From: CAZOHC01 sp964579845
GTDB taxonomy: Bacteria; Patescibacteriota; Microgenomatia; Levybacterales; UBA12049
DNA length: 20,535 bases
Direction: 5' to 3'
Assembly: GCA_964579845.1 (NCBI GenBank)
Contig: CAZOHC010000021.1
Span: 1 to 20,535, forward strand
Notes under the pieces: model-generated
What the model was told of the DNA's origin: nothing
Database searches by the model: none
The model's input: the letters and a program-made list of their open reading frames with translations, nothing else
Program-made: the position numbers and the translations under genes
Shown here: positions 1 through 6,666 of the stretch, piece by piece
How the letters are laid out: each line of letters begins with the position of its first letter
How positions within the stretch are numbered: position 1 is the first letter of the stretch

Positions 1-297
1 CAAGGACACCAGGGACCGGTGGCAGGCGTACAGACCTATGGTCCTCCACCGCCTACTGAAGAGAGTCCGACGATAAAGCCTTCAACAACTCCTACGCCCA
101 CGAAAACACCAACACCGACGGAAACACCGACTCCCACACCGACATTAACACCGACGCCAACAAAAAAACCTGATCAGACAAATACACCGACACCGACACC
201 GATGCAAACAAAAAAACCGGATCCGACAAATACACCGCCACCACAAAAACCATCAACGACAACAGATCCGCATAACGAAGATGACCATCATCATTAA
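1..297 (+). CDS. Partial gene: Pro/Thr-rich C-terminal tail of an unknown, probably surface protein
   Basis: The reading frame is open from the first base, so this is the 3' end of a gene that begins outside the window; a GTG at 19 is not a convincing start. The visible ~98 residues are almost wholly Thr-Pro repeats with two KKPDxTNTP units, then a short acidic and His-rich end (EDDHHH) before TAA. Such low-complexity Pro/Thr stretches usually act as extended wall-spanning or linker segments of secreted or surface proteins. No LPXTG-type anchor or final membrane helix is visible. Function unknown; the domain that would identify it lies upstream. Confidence 0.6.
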   Translation, partial: QGHQGPVAGVQTYGPPPPTEESPTIKPSTTPTPTKTPTPTETPTPTPTLTPTPTKKPDQTNTPTPTPMQTKKPDPTNTPPPQKPSTTTDPHNEDDHHH

Positions 298-386
298 TTG
301 AGAGACGGTAATCAGGGATAGAAGCAACACTTTCCCTTGTAACACACTTCCCCTTTCTTGGTATTACGACGATCCAGAGAATAATG

Positions 387-971
387 CTATTTGAGAAGAG
401 GTAGAATGAAATCACCCGATTCATCTCGTAAAAACCCATGCCGCTCATAGAGTGCGTCCATCACACGCACCGCGTGCTCTAGTGGTAGCGGTCCGCCGTT
501 CACATCAACTTTATCGTGATGTATTGCAGCGACAGCAGTAACTTTCTCAATACCTGCCGGAACAAACGTTTTTCCTAGCCGGATGATTCCATGCATGAGT
601 TGGTCACGAAATTCCCCACTTCTCAGTACAGAGGATATTGCATGTCGTGTCTCTTCAGGATAATGAACTAGCTTCTCACGGGTCATTCCCTGCGGGCTGT
701 TCGTAATCCGAAATTCATTACTCGCTGTTGGAATTCGAAATCCTGCCTGCGCAACCGGTAGATGACCTTCTTCATCAAGTGTTACGAGCAGACCGTATCG
801 CCCATTTATAAGCGGTGTCTCCGGTGAGACATGCTGAAGGAGATCAATGCCGGGAAATAGTTTTATATTCCCTTCAAGTTCAGGAATTTGTTGTTCAGCA
901 AGACACAGGGTATCAAGAAGACGCCTTCCTTGAAGAAGCGCTGGTGATTCTTGCTGTCTCTCTCGTTCCAT
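387..971 (-). CDS. Hypothetical protein, 194 aa
   Basis: I do not recognise this family. The product is soluble, without signal peptide or membrane segment. Its last third contains the stretch VMDALYERHGF, faintly like the end of GNAT acetyltransferases (Y-E-x-x-GF), but no acetyl-CoA loop is evident, so I do not assign it. The gene is very probably real: it has a near-consensus promoter (TTGACT, 17 nt, TATAAT) whose -10 ends 6 nt before the ATG, which implies a leaderless mRNA. It is divergent from the membrane protein gene at 1070 and convergent with the gene ending at 297. Confidence 0.7.
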   Translation of the reverse strand: MERERQQESPALLQGRRLLDTLCLAEQQIPELEGNIKLFPGIDLLQHVSPETPLINGRYGLLVTLDEEGHLPVAQAGFRIPTASNEFRITNSPQGMTREKLVHYPEETRHAISSVLRSGEFRDQLMHGIIRLGKTFVPAGIEKVTAVAAIHHDKVDVNGGPLPLEHAVRVMDALYERHGFLRDESGDFILPLLK

Positions 972-977
972 GCCGGA

Positions 978-1006
978 ATTATAAAAGACCCACCACAGTC
1001 AGTCAA
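978..1006 (-). promoter_or_regulatory. Promoter of the 387-971 gene, leaderless type
   Basis: On the minus strand TTGACT (1001-1006) and TATAAT (978-983) are separated by exactly 17 nt. Six nucleotides lie between the -10 and the ATG at 971, so the predicted start of transcription coincides with the start codon. Confidence 0.8.
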
Positions 1007-1031
1007 AGGCAGATTACGACAACACTGTGCC

Positions 1032-1060
1032 TTGTTCCTCTGTGTTTAATTTTTTACAAT
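1032..1060 (+). promoter_or_regulatory. Promoter of the 1070-1564 gene
   Basis: TTGTTC (1032-1037), a 17-nt spacer and TACAAT (1055-1060), ending 9 nt before ATG 1070. No Shine-Dalgarno site fits in the remaining space. Confidence 0.6.
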
Positions 1061-1069
1061 ACATACAGG

Positions 1070-1564
1070 ATGGAAGAAAAAGAAACGATCACGTACGCTG
1101 ACCCCGCAGCACCTGACAAAGAAGAAGAAGTGGCAGAAAAAATCAGTGAGGAGCTTAATGTTTCATTGCCGGGAAAATACCTGCCACTTCCGATACGCTT
1201 GATCGCGTATTTCACGCTCATCGGTGGATTAAGTATTATCGGCAGCCTGTTTGCAGATATCGTGCGGCCACAAGGAGAAAATCCACTCTTTTATGTTTTA
1301 AGAACCGCAGTCGGCGTTATGGCGATAGGCATCGCATACGGGATTCTTGAGAAGAAACGCTGGGCTATCTGGCTCTATGGCGTACTTACGCTTGTCGCCT
1401 TGAACTTTAATCCATTTCTCGCTGTTATTCCGATAGGGGTTGTTATTTATCTGACACTAAACCACCGAATCTTCAAGCCGTCACATTTTGATCGTGCGCT
1501 CGAACTCATCAAAGCAAACCTGAAAAACCCGTTCAGGAAAAACCCTCCGCAGCTGCCGGAATAA
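1070..1564 (+). CDS. Integral membrane protein of unknown function, 164 aa
   Basis: The product starts with an acidic soluble segment of about 45 residues, followed by a hydrophobic region with roughly three to four membrane segments (near residues 46-67, 77-96, 99-115 and 116-133) and a basic cytoplasmic tail (KNPFRKNPPQ). The frame is open further upstream to 815, but that part overlaps the divergent gene in antisense. ATG 1070 is chosen because a promoter ends 9 nt before it and the acidic N-terminus looks genuine. It converges on the MFS gene, with 26 bp between the stops. No family recognised. Confidence 0.7.
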   Translation: MEEKETITYADPAAPDKEEEVAEKISEELNVSLPGKYLPLPIRLIAYFTLIGGLSIIGSLFADIVRPQGENPLFYVLRTAVGVMAIGIAYGILEKKRWAIWLYGVLTLVALNFNPFLAVIPIGVVIYLTLNHRIFKPSHFDRALELIKANLKNPFRKNPPQLPE

Positions 1565-1590
1565 TCAGAACTCGAAGATTTTTCTCGGTT

Positions 1591-2880
1591 TTATTTCAAA
1601 TACTGTGCTGAGAGCAGTTTGTAGGCTCGGGTGCGCATCGCGAAGACAGTTATTATCAGTCCGATCAATCCTGTTGCCGTAAAAACGAGTGCAATTCCCC
1701 TTCCCTGTCCGACGCCGAACCAATCACCGATTAAATTAACGCCTGCACCTGTTGTCATAAACGGAATGAACAGAAACTGAGCGATAGGTCCGATAAAAAA
1801 CGCGGTCAGTGGTGACGCTGCCTGCTCAACACTCTGGGCGAAGCCGAAAACCCTTCCCTGACGATTAGCAGGCACAACTTTCTGAATAATCGTTTGTTCA
1901 GCAGCCTCGGCAAACGGTACCAGACAGATCCAGAGAAACATGCCTGAAGCAAGGAGCCATACCCACGGCTGCACCGTAAAAAAGAGCGAGACAGACCACA
2001 TCACAATATTTGCAAGGAAAAGCGTTCGCAGCGGGTTTTTTCCGAGTCCTCGTTTCGCAATGATCAATCCACAGAGAATAAATCCGAGGCTGAGAACACC
2101 CCACATGATGCCCCAGGTCTGTACAGAAACAAGCGAAAGGCCATAAGGATCCATAAGCGCCATATACACTCCACCCAAAAAGTTATTAATTGTGGAGAAG
2201 AGAATCAATGCCAATAGACCCGGTATGGCTTTTACCACGAGGAAGGTTCCTTTGAGATCGATTCCTTTGGGTGCTCCTTCTACATGCACAATTTTATCCT
2301 CGGGAATCGGAATAAACAAAAGCTGTCCTAACGCAAGCAGTGTACAAAAGACAGCAACAAGCAGTACCATCCCCATACCGCCATGCGCAAGAATCAGTCC
2401 GCTTGCAACAGATGTTACCGAAAAAGCGATGCCCATCATTGAGCCGGACATCCCATTTGCCCGATCCCGTCTATCCTCGTTAACCAACAGCGTAACTAAT
2501 GTCGGGAGCGCAATATTGCGAATGTTTCCGGCAATCACTCCTAACATCAGGAGCAGAACCAAGCCCCAAAGTACAAAACTATTAAGCGTTTGAAATTCCT
2601 GTCCCGGTGTCACACTGTAGAGAACATACCCGAAGAAAAAAAGCACCAACGTCGCAAAACTTGAAGCGAGCATGACCTGCTTTTTTCGATGGCGATCAAC
2701 AAGCGATCCAAGCCAAAACCCTGATGAAGCAGTTGCGACTAAATAGATACCGGCTATATACGCGGTAGCGAGTACTGACTTTGTCGAGAGATAAATCCAA
2801 AACGTCAGCGCAAACCACACGAAATTATTGGTGACTGCTGCTATCAGCTCGTTACTGAGAACGTGATAAAAAGTTTTCAT
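1591..2880 (-). CDS. MFS transporter (DHA3-like efflux permease)
   Basis: The 429-aa product has about 12 hydrophobic segments and the diagnostic MFS motif A in the loop after helix 2, GSLVDRHRKK at residues 58-67, where the conserved Gly, Asp and basic residues are present. A second Arg-rich loop (NEDRRDRANG) follows helix 4, as in DHA3-type drug/proton antiporters. The likely role is proton-driven export of a small molecule; the substrate cannot be read from sequence. Length is normal for the family. It is transcribed alone from an extended -10 promoter 10 nt before the ATG. Confidence 0.9.
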   Translation of the reverse strand: MKTFYHVLSNELIAAVTNNFVWFALTFWIYLSTKSVLATAYIAGIYLVATASSGFWLGSLVDRHRKKQVMLASSFATLVLFFFGYVLYSVTPGQEFQTLNSFVLWGLVLLLMLGVIAGNIRNIALPTLVTLLVNEDRRDRANGMSGSMMGIAFSVTSVASGLILAHGGMGMVLLVAVFCTLLALGQLLFIPIPEDKIVHVEGAPKGIDLKGTFLVVKAIPGLLALILFSTINNFLGGVYMALMDPYGLSLVSVQTWGIMWGVLSLGFILCGLIIAKRGLGKNPLRTLFLANIVMWSVSLFFTVQPWVWLLASGMFLWICLVPFAEAAEQTIIQKVVPANRQGRVFGFAQSVEQAASPLTAFFIGPIAQFLFIPFMTTGAGVNLIGDWFGVGQGRGIALVFTATGLIGLIITVFAMRTRAYKLLSAQYLK

Positions 2881-2890
2881 GCAAGCGAAA

Positions 2891-2899
2891 ATTATAACA
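2891..2899 (-). promoter_or_regulatory. Extended -10 promoter of the MFS gene
   Basis: TGTTATAAT is a perfect TGnTATAAT extended -10, ending 10 nt before ATG 2880. A TTGACA lies only 12 nt upstream, too close to act as its -35. Confidence 0.7.
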
Positions 2900-2975
2900 G
2901 AGATGAGTTGTCAATGATACTGTTGCGTATAGGCCACGTACCGGACACTGAAGTGCCCGGCAGTACAATCAAACA

Positions 2976-3392
2976 TTATGCTTTCGGAGCATCATATTCG
3001 AGCATCCATCTGACCCCGAATTTGTCAGTCAGGTTCCCTATTGTTCCGAAGAAGGCGTCTTCAAGCGGCGTATCTACGTTTCCCCCATCTGATAATTTGG
3101 CAAAGAAAGTTTCTATTTCTTCTTTACTGTCACAGATTATTGTGTTACTCACTCCTCCTCCCATGTCTGCTTTCTGTTCAGGCATCATTGTATCTGATGC
3201 CATAAGCATGAGATTCCCATCGATCATGATCGCAGCATGCAGAACTCGATCCTTGGAATCTGGCATGTTCTCAGCCATCGGAGATTCGCCCACAGTCTGG
3301 ATTGAGAGATCTCCTCCGAGGATACCATGATAAAATTCCATCGCTTCTTTACACTTTCCGTCAAAAAAAAGATACGGTACTATTTGTTTCAT
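2976..3392 (-). CDS. VOC-superfamily protein, PhnB-like, 138 aa
   Basis: It begins with the typical PhnB-type phrase (IVPYLFFDGKCKEAMEFY) and ends with the family signature LTDKFGVRWML near residues 119-129, so the whole single-domain fold is present. The superfamily includes glyoxalases, dioxygenases and antibiotic-binding proteins. PhnB-like members mostly lack a proven reaction, so no substrate is assigned. A GTG at 3401 is in frame, but ATG 3392 is favoured because AAAGGGGGTGA, close to the ideal Shine-Dalgarno sequence, ends 7-8 nt before it and contains that GTG. It is the second gene of an operon with 3425-3856 (32-bp gap). A paralogue of the same type lies at 19214-19714. Confidence 0.9.
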   Translation of the reverse strand: MKQIVPYLFFDGKCKEAMEFYHGILGGDLSIQTVGESPMAENMPDSKDRVLHAAIMIDGNLMLMASDTMMPEQKADMGGGVSNTIICDSKEEIETFFAKLSDGGNVDTPLEDAFFGTIGNLTDKFGVRWMLEYDAPKA

Positions 3393-3408
3393 TCGCGTCA
3401 CCCCCTTT
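3393..3408 (-). promoter_or_regulatory. Strong Shine-Dalgarno site that decides the start of the PhnB-like gene
   Basis: AAAGGGGGTGA closely matches the consensus AAGGAGGTGA and is placed correctly for ATG 3392, not for the in-frame GTG inside it. It contrasts with the Shine-Dalgarno-free start of the operon's first gene. Confidence 0.8.
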
Positions 3409-3424
3409 CATTTCTGTTTCTTCA

Positions 3425-3856
3425 TCATTTGTTCATCTCCGAGGAAAATTTCTTCGGTGCTTTAGCAGCTGAGAATCGAGTCCAGGCGGGGGTGAATTTG
3501 AGCAACACATAAGAATCATTCCTACGGCTGCCCGCACGTTCAGGGTACTTTGTACCGTAGGCGTTCCACCCTTCTTCAAGAGCATCCTTATCCTGAACAA
3601 TCACGGCCGTCCCTTCTGCTTGAAACGTTGCGAATTCTTCTTCACGAAATCCGATAACGAGTGAAGCATTCACCGCTTTCCCGGAAAGCAGCGATGTACA
3701 TTTCCGACTGTTTCTATCGGTCAGAAAATAGAATGCCGGAGGATGTTCGGTATGAGCGAAATGAAGCGTTGCTGAATGGATACTGGTATCATCCTGCAAA
3801 ATCCCGAGTACGGAGACACGCTGTTTCCTGATAAAATCGAACGCATTTCCATCCAT
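3425..3856 (-). CDS. Pyridoxamine 5'-phosphate oxidase-fold (flavin-binding split barrel) protein, 143 aa
   Basis: The product matches the small general-stress/PPOX-like split-barrel proteins: an N-terminal helix, a first strand with LGILQ, then HSATLHFAHTEHPPAFYFLTDRNSRK-like strands, SLLSGKAVNASLVIGF, and a C-terminal WNAYGTKYPERA segment. Such proteins bind FMN, F420 or haem; the cofactor cannot be decided here. The frame extends upstream to a GTG at 3886, but ATG 3856 is chosen because an extended -10 ends 7 nt before it. First gene of the operon with the PhnB-like gene. Ends in TGA. Confidence 0.75.
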   Translation of the reverse strand: MDGNAFDFIRKQRVSVLGILQDDTSIHSATLHFAHTEHPPAFYFLTDRNSRKCTSLLSGKAVNASLVIGFREEEFATFQAEGTAVIVQDKDALEEGWNAYGTKYPERAGSRRNDSYVLLKFTPAWTRFSAAKAPKKFSSEMNK

Positions 3857-3863
3857 CGAGAAA

Positions 3864-3872
3864 AGTATAGCA
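3864..3872 (-). promoter_or_regulatory. Extended -10 promoter, leaderless type
   Basis: TGCTATACT on the minus strand ends 7 nt before ATG 3856. It sits just outside the T-run end of repeat element copy A, so termination of the upstream gene and initiation of this one lie within 30 bp. Confidence 0.7.
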
Positions 3873-3883
3873 GATACATAAGC

Positions 3884-3993
3884 CACGAAAAAAGCACCTT
3901 GGGGTGTATGAGAAAAACCCTAAGCTACTCTTTTCGTACTGCGCTCACGCAGTAAATGAGTACTCAGACTCCTTTCTCACCTTACGGTGCTTT
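3884..3993 (-). repeat. 110-nt structured repeat element, copy A (diverged)
   Basis: Shares with copies B and C the ends CACGAAAAAAGCACC (3884-3898, identical) and CACCTTAnGGTGCTTT (3978-3993), and the internal CTCCTTTCTC. Between them the bases differ but the hairpins are kept: CTTGGGG/CCCTAAG (3898-3904 with 3918-3924) and ACTGCG-CTCA-CGCAGT (3938-3953). In the minus direction it ends in a hairpin plus six T, so it should terminate the gene at 4014-4655. Strand is uncertain: the position favours minus, whereas two non-canonical pairs become G-U only in a plus-strand RNA. Confidence 0.75.
3888..3924 (-). terminator. Intrinsic terminator inside element A
   Basis: On the minus strand, arm CTTAGGG pairs with CCCCAAG (one A-C mismatch), followed by GTGCTTTTTT. 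It lies downstream of the gene at 4014-4655. Confidence 0.6.
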
Positions 3994-4013
3994 GGATTGT
4001 TCATGTCCCAAGT

Positions 4014-4655
4014 CTATACAGGAAACGGTTTCAAATCGGGAAAATGGAATTTGTTCCACTGCCCCCTCAGCAGTTCCCCGAGTTTTAGTCGCCTCTTGCG
4101 TCGCTGCTGCTGGTCAAAGACCAGCAGGAATGCGTACCCCAACCAAACTGTCTCATCAACCGTTTCCTCGAACCGGCCTACATACATAGTACCAGTCCAG
4201 CAAGGAGGATTCGCGCCACAAGGGCATCTTTGAGATGAGTGAACCTGTACGTCAAAGGTGAATTCCTTCCCTGAGAAAATTACCGTTGCTCTTCCATGAC
4301 GATCGGGTTCTCCCTCAACAATAATCCCTGCGGGCGGAATGCTCTCCTTCTCACTGCTTGAAAAGGCAGTGAAAATGACTTTATCGAGTGATTGAGGATC
4401 CGGCGTCTTGTAAAGCGTGAACCGGTCACCTTCGACTTGCAAATACCGAAACGTACGTTCATGGCCATCAACCCGAAGTATCCCCTCCGGAAGATCTCTT
4501 TCTGATAGGTCCCTCACGATGATGGAACTCACCACCGTGAACAACGGGAACAAAAGAAATGCGAAGGTGCAGTACAGAAATAACACCTCCCCTGTTAACA
4601 AACCTGCTAAAAAGAAGAGTGAGGCAAGCCACAGCGAAACGACGTACTTATCCAT
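4014..4655 (-). CDS. Membrane-anchored protein of unknown function, 213 aa
   Basis: Two N-terminal hydrophobic segments (about residues 4-22 and 23-45) are followed by a soluble domain that I do not recognise. That domain carries a Cys cluster, RCPCGANPPCW near residue 143-153, which could bind metal or form disulfides, and a basic stretch QQQRRKRRLK near the end. Start ATG 4655 has AGGAG with 7-nt spacing. Its promoter shares an upstream motif with the orphan genes at 13228 and 14315, and like them it is followed by a copy of the 110-nt element. That shared layout is the best clue to its regulation. Confidence 0.65.
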   Translation of the reverse strand: MDKYVVSLWLASLFFLAGLLTGEVLFLYCTFAFLLFPLFTVVSSIIVRDLSERDLPEGILRVDGHERTFRYLQVEGDRFTLYKTPDPQSLDKVIFTAFSSSEKESIPPAGIIVEGEPDRHGRATVIFSGKEFTFDVQVHSSQRCPCGANPPCWTGTMYVGRFEETVDETVWLGYAFLLVFDQQQRRKRRLKLGELLRGQWNKFHFPDLKPFPV

Positions 4656-4710
4656 GGGATTTCTCCTGTCGTGAACTGTTAATGAACGGGAGCGGTTAGC
4701 TCAGAAATGA

Positions 4711-4750
4711 AGTCTACTACATATTACCAGGAGAGTCAAACTATGGGGTG
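4711..4750 (-). promoter_or_regulatory. Promoter with CCCATAGTTTGAC motif, copy 1
   Basis: TTGACT (4734-4739), 17 nt, TAGACT (4711-4716). The bases overlapping and preceding the -35 read CACCCCATAGTTTGACT, nearly the same as at the promoters near 13716-13732 and 15045-15059. The mRNA has a ~50-nt leader with a Shine-Dalgarno site, unlike most lead genes here. Confidence 0.65.
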
Positions 4751-4917
4751 TTGTGGATTTCACTTGTAACTAGAGTTCTCAAGCACGCACTACGCTATCA
4801 CCAATGTATCAAGTTTCCCAAAAGCAGTTGTCCAGCATTTTTTATGCCTTTATCTATTCAGATGCTGTCATAGGTCGTTTAATATTTTCCTGTATCTACT
4901 CCCTGACCTGATTCCTT
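4751..4917. other. Intergenic region without recognisable feature
   Basis: About 170 bp between the promoter of the 4014-4655 gene and the end of the DUF2079 gene. I see no ORF with support; only a weak GCAT/ATGC hairpin around a T-run near 4838-4850, which might help end DUF2079 transcription. Confidence 0.4.
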
Positions 4918-6369
4918 TTATTTTTCATCCGGAACTTTTTCGAATAAATAAAAATGTTCACTGCGGAAAATCACTCTATGCTTCTTGTCTGCGAGGAGAA
5001 CCGGTATGATTTCGTTTTCATGGAATTTCGGTTCATAATTGCCGATGATTCGGTTCTGTGTCATAAGCGCTATAAACCGCGCAGATTCTGTCGCACTCGG
5101 AAAGAACCAGACATCCGCCCGATGGTTCACATGCGGACGTATTTCAAGTGACGCAGTTATTGATGCGTCAGGAGGGATACTCTGCAGTGCTTTCTCAAAA
5201 GCTCTATCTTCCTCTGTCACCTGATAGATAAAACACCAACACGACGGAGTTATCGGTAACGGGCTATAAAAATACATATTCCGTAAAGCAATGAGCATCA
5301 TGCCGAGACATATTCCATAGAGAGTGACTTTGCTCCATAGTGCTCTTCTGATGAATTTGTGAAGGAGAAAAGAAAGATAGGAGTACCCGAAAATCGTCGC
5401 GATGACCAATGCCGGAATGATCTCTGTATCATAATGAAATACCGTGTGTGCCGTGTCTCGCAGCAGATTAATCACGACTGAGGGAAGCGCGAGGAACAGC
5501 CAGGGGAATCCTGCCACAGGAAGAAAACCAAATGGCTTCATGAGGTGGACATAATACGCAATCGTTTTCGGATCAAAGAATAGCAACTGCGCGATTTTGA
5601 TCGGGTCAAACGCAGTTTGCATCGATGATACTCCTCCCTGCCCTTCAAATTCCTGCAACGCCCAGTGAATACTGTCAGGACTGAAACGGGGCATAACAAT
5701 GAAAACCATGAGGAAAAACCAGGCGATACCACCAAGAAAGCTCACCGCACCCACTTTTCTGTTCTTAAAAAGAAAAAAGATTACCAGGCCGAGCATGGCG
5801 ATATTAAGCGACAGATTCTCTTTCGTAAGGATAGCTAGTACCGCGAACACGACATACCCCTGCCATTTCCTAAGGTACGCGAAGTAGAAGGCAAACAGAA
5901 AAAACGGCACACCCAATGATACCGGATGGAAGTCATAGATATTTGTCCACTGCATGTTCGGGTTGAGAAGATACACTGCAGCGATACTCAGAGCAATGAC
6001 CTTATTTTTGATCACTTTCTTGGCGAGGAGATAGACTGGGATAGCTCCGATGCCGAGAAAAAATGCCTGAGAAAAAAGAAGCATTCGAACATCATCCCAG
6101 ATGAGATACAAAGGAGAAAGAAGAATCAGGATGAAGTCAGCATGAACTGAAAGTCTGGAAACATAGTCATCATGAAATCGTAGCGAGAAAAATTTACCAT
6201 GGAGTGTATTCCACATGGTGTGGTCCATGTTCGAGAGGTCGAAATTTGATGCAAACGCATTGTGACGGAGAATCGCGAGTGTTGATAATGTGCCGATATA
6301 GCAACATATGAACAGCACCAACACCACCTTATCCCAATGTTTCCTCAAAAATACCACAAATCGTTCCAT
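4918..6369 (-). CDS. DUF2079 family polytopic membrane protein, 483 aa
   Basis: The product has about ten or more hydrophobic segments. It carries the DUF2079 hallmark after the first helix: a short extracytoplasmic stretch SNFDLSNMDHTMWNT at residues 41-55, followed by G-K-F-F and a charged R-F-H-D-D. The C-terminal ~110 residues form a soluble domain that ends in YLFEK. The architecture resembles GT-C glycosyltransferases (mannosyltransferase-like), and a role in transferring sugars from polyprenyl carriers outside the membrane is often suggested, but I know of no proven activity. GGAGGG lies 6 nt before ATG 6369. Length is typical. Confidence 0.85.
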   Translation of the reverse strand: MERFVVFLRKHWDKVVLVLFICCYIGTLSTLAILRHNAFASNFDLSNMDHTMWNTLHGKFFSLRFHDDYVSRLSVHADFILILLSPLYLIWDDVRMLLFSQAFFLGIGAIPVYLLAKKVIKNKVIALSIAAVYLLNPNMQWTNIYDFHPVSLGVPFFLFAFYFAYLRKWQGYVVFAVLAILTKENLSLNIAMLGLVIFFLFKNRKVGAVSFLGGIAWFFLMVFIVMPRFSPDSIHWALQEFEGQGGVSSMQTAFDPIKIAQLLFFDPKTIAYYVHLMKPFGFLPVAGFPWLFLALPSVVINLLRDTAHTVFHYDTEIIPALVIATIFGYSYLSFLLHKFIRRALWSKVTLYGICLGMMLIALRNMYFYSPLPITPSCWCFIYQVTEEDRAFEKALQSIPPDASITASLEIRPHVNHRADVWFFPSATESARFIALMTQNRIIGNYEPKFHENEIIPVLLADKKHRVIFRSEHFYLFEKVPDEK

Positions 6370-6386
6370 TGCTTACCCTCCGATTC

Positions 6387-6392
6387 ATTATA
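6387..6392 (-). promoter_or_regulatory. -10 box of the DUF2079 gene
   Basis: TATAAT on the minus strand; a transcript starting about 7 nt downstream would barely include the GGAGGG Shine-Dalgarno site (6376-6381). No good -35 is visible. Confidence 0.5.
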
Positions 6393-6416
6393 CACTGTAA
6401 AATAATGTAGTTAGTG

Positions 6417-6425
6417 TGGTATTGT
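6417..6425 (+). promoter_or_regulatory. Extended -10 promoter of the small membrane protein gene
   Basis: TGGTATTGT ends 7 nt before ATG 6433, the same spacing as many genes in the window. AGAGG also lies 3 nt before the ATG, too close for a standard Shine-Dalgarno site. Confidence 0.5.
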
Positions 6426-6432
6426 AGAGGTA

Positions 6433-6666
6433 ATGAGTAAAAGATCGACAATAACAATTTTATTACTAAGTATTTTTACTACATTTGGTGTCGCTATAAT
6501 AGGATTTATTACTAGGAATGAGTTATTTAGTAACGGATTTCCGTTCAAGTTTACATCCTTTAATTTTTTTGGGTCAGAAACTAATTATTTTATGATCATA
6601 CTGAACATTATATTTTGGTATGCGGTGATTTGGTTAGTATCGAAAGTTATACAAAACAGACTCTAA
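6433..6666 (+). CDS. Small two-helix membrane protein, 77 aa
   Basis: Two hydrophobic segments (about residues 6-27 and 51-70) are separated by a loop rich in Phe and Asn; the C-terminus is basic. No family recognised. The gene is markedly more AT-rich than its neighbours and is wedged between the divergent DUF2079 gene and the convergent lipase gene, its stop overlapping the lipase stop by 3 bp. The promoter spacing supports expression. It may be a recent arrival, or a fast-evolving small gene. Confidence 0.55.
   Translation: MSKRSTITILLLSIFTTFGVAIIGFITRNELFSNGFPFKFTSFNFFGSETNYFMIILNIIFWYAVIWLVSKVIQNRL

Noticed and set aside
92..448. 118-codon minus-strand frame opposite the Thr-Pro tail
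   Set aside because: It is an antisense shadow of the low-complexity repeat and overlaps the end of the 387-971 gene; no promoter or ribosome site.
815..1069. N-terminal extension of the 1070-1564 gene
   Set aside because: It overlaps the divergent 387-971 gene and both promoters; the promoter spacing supports ATG 1070.
2192..2593. 133-codon plus-strand ORF
   Set aside because: Antisense shadow of the MFS transporter gene.
3904..4233. 109-codon plus-strand ORF
   Set aside because: It runs through element A and antisense to the 4014-4655 gene, without start signals.
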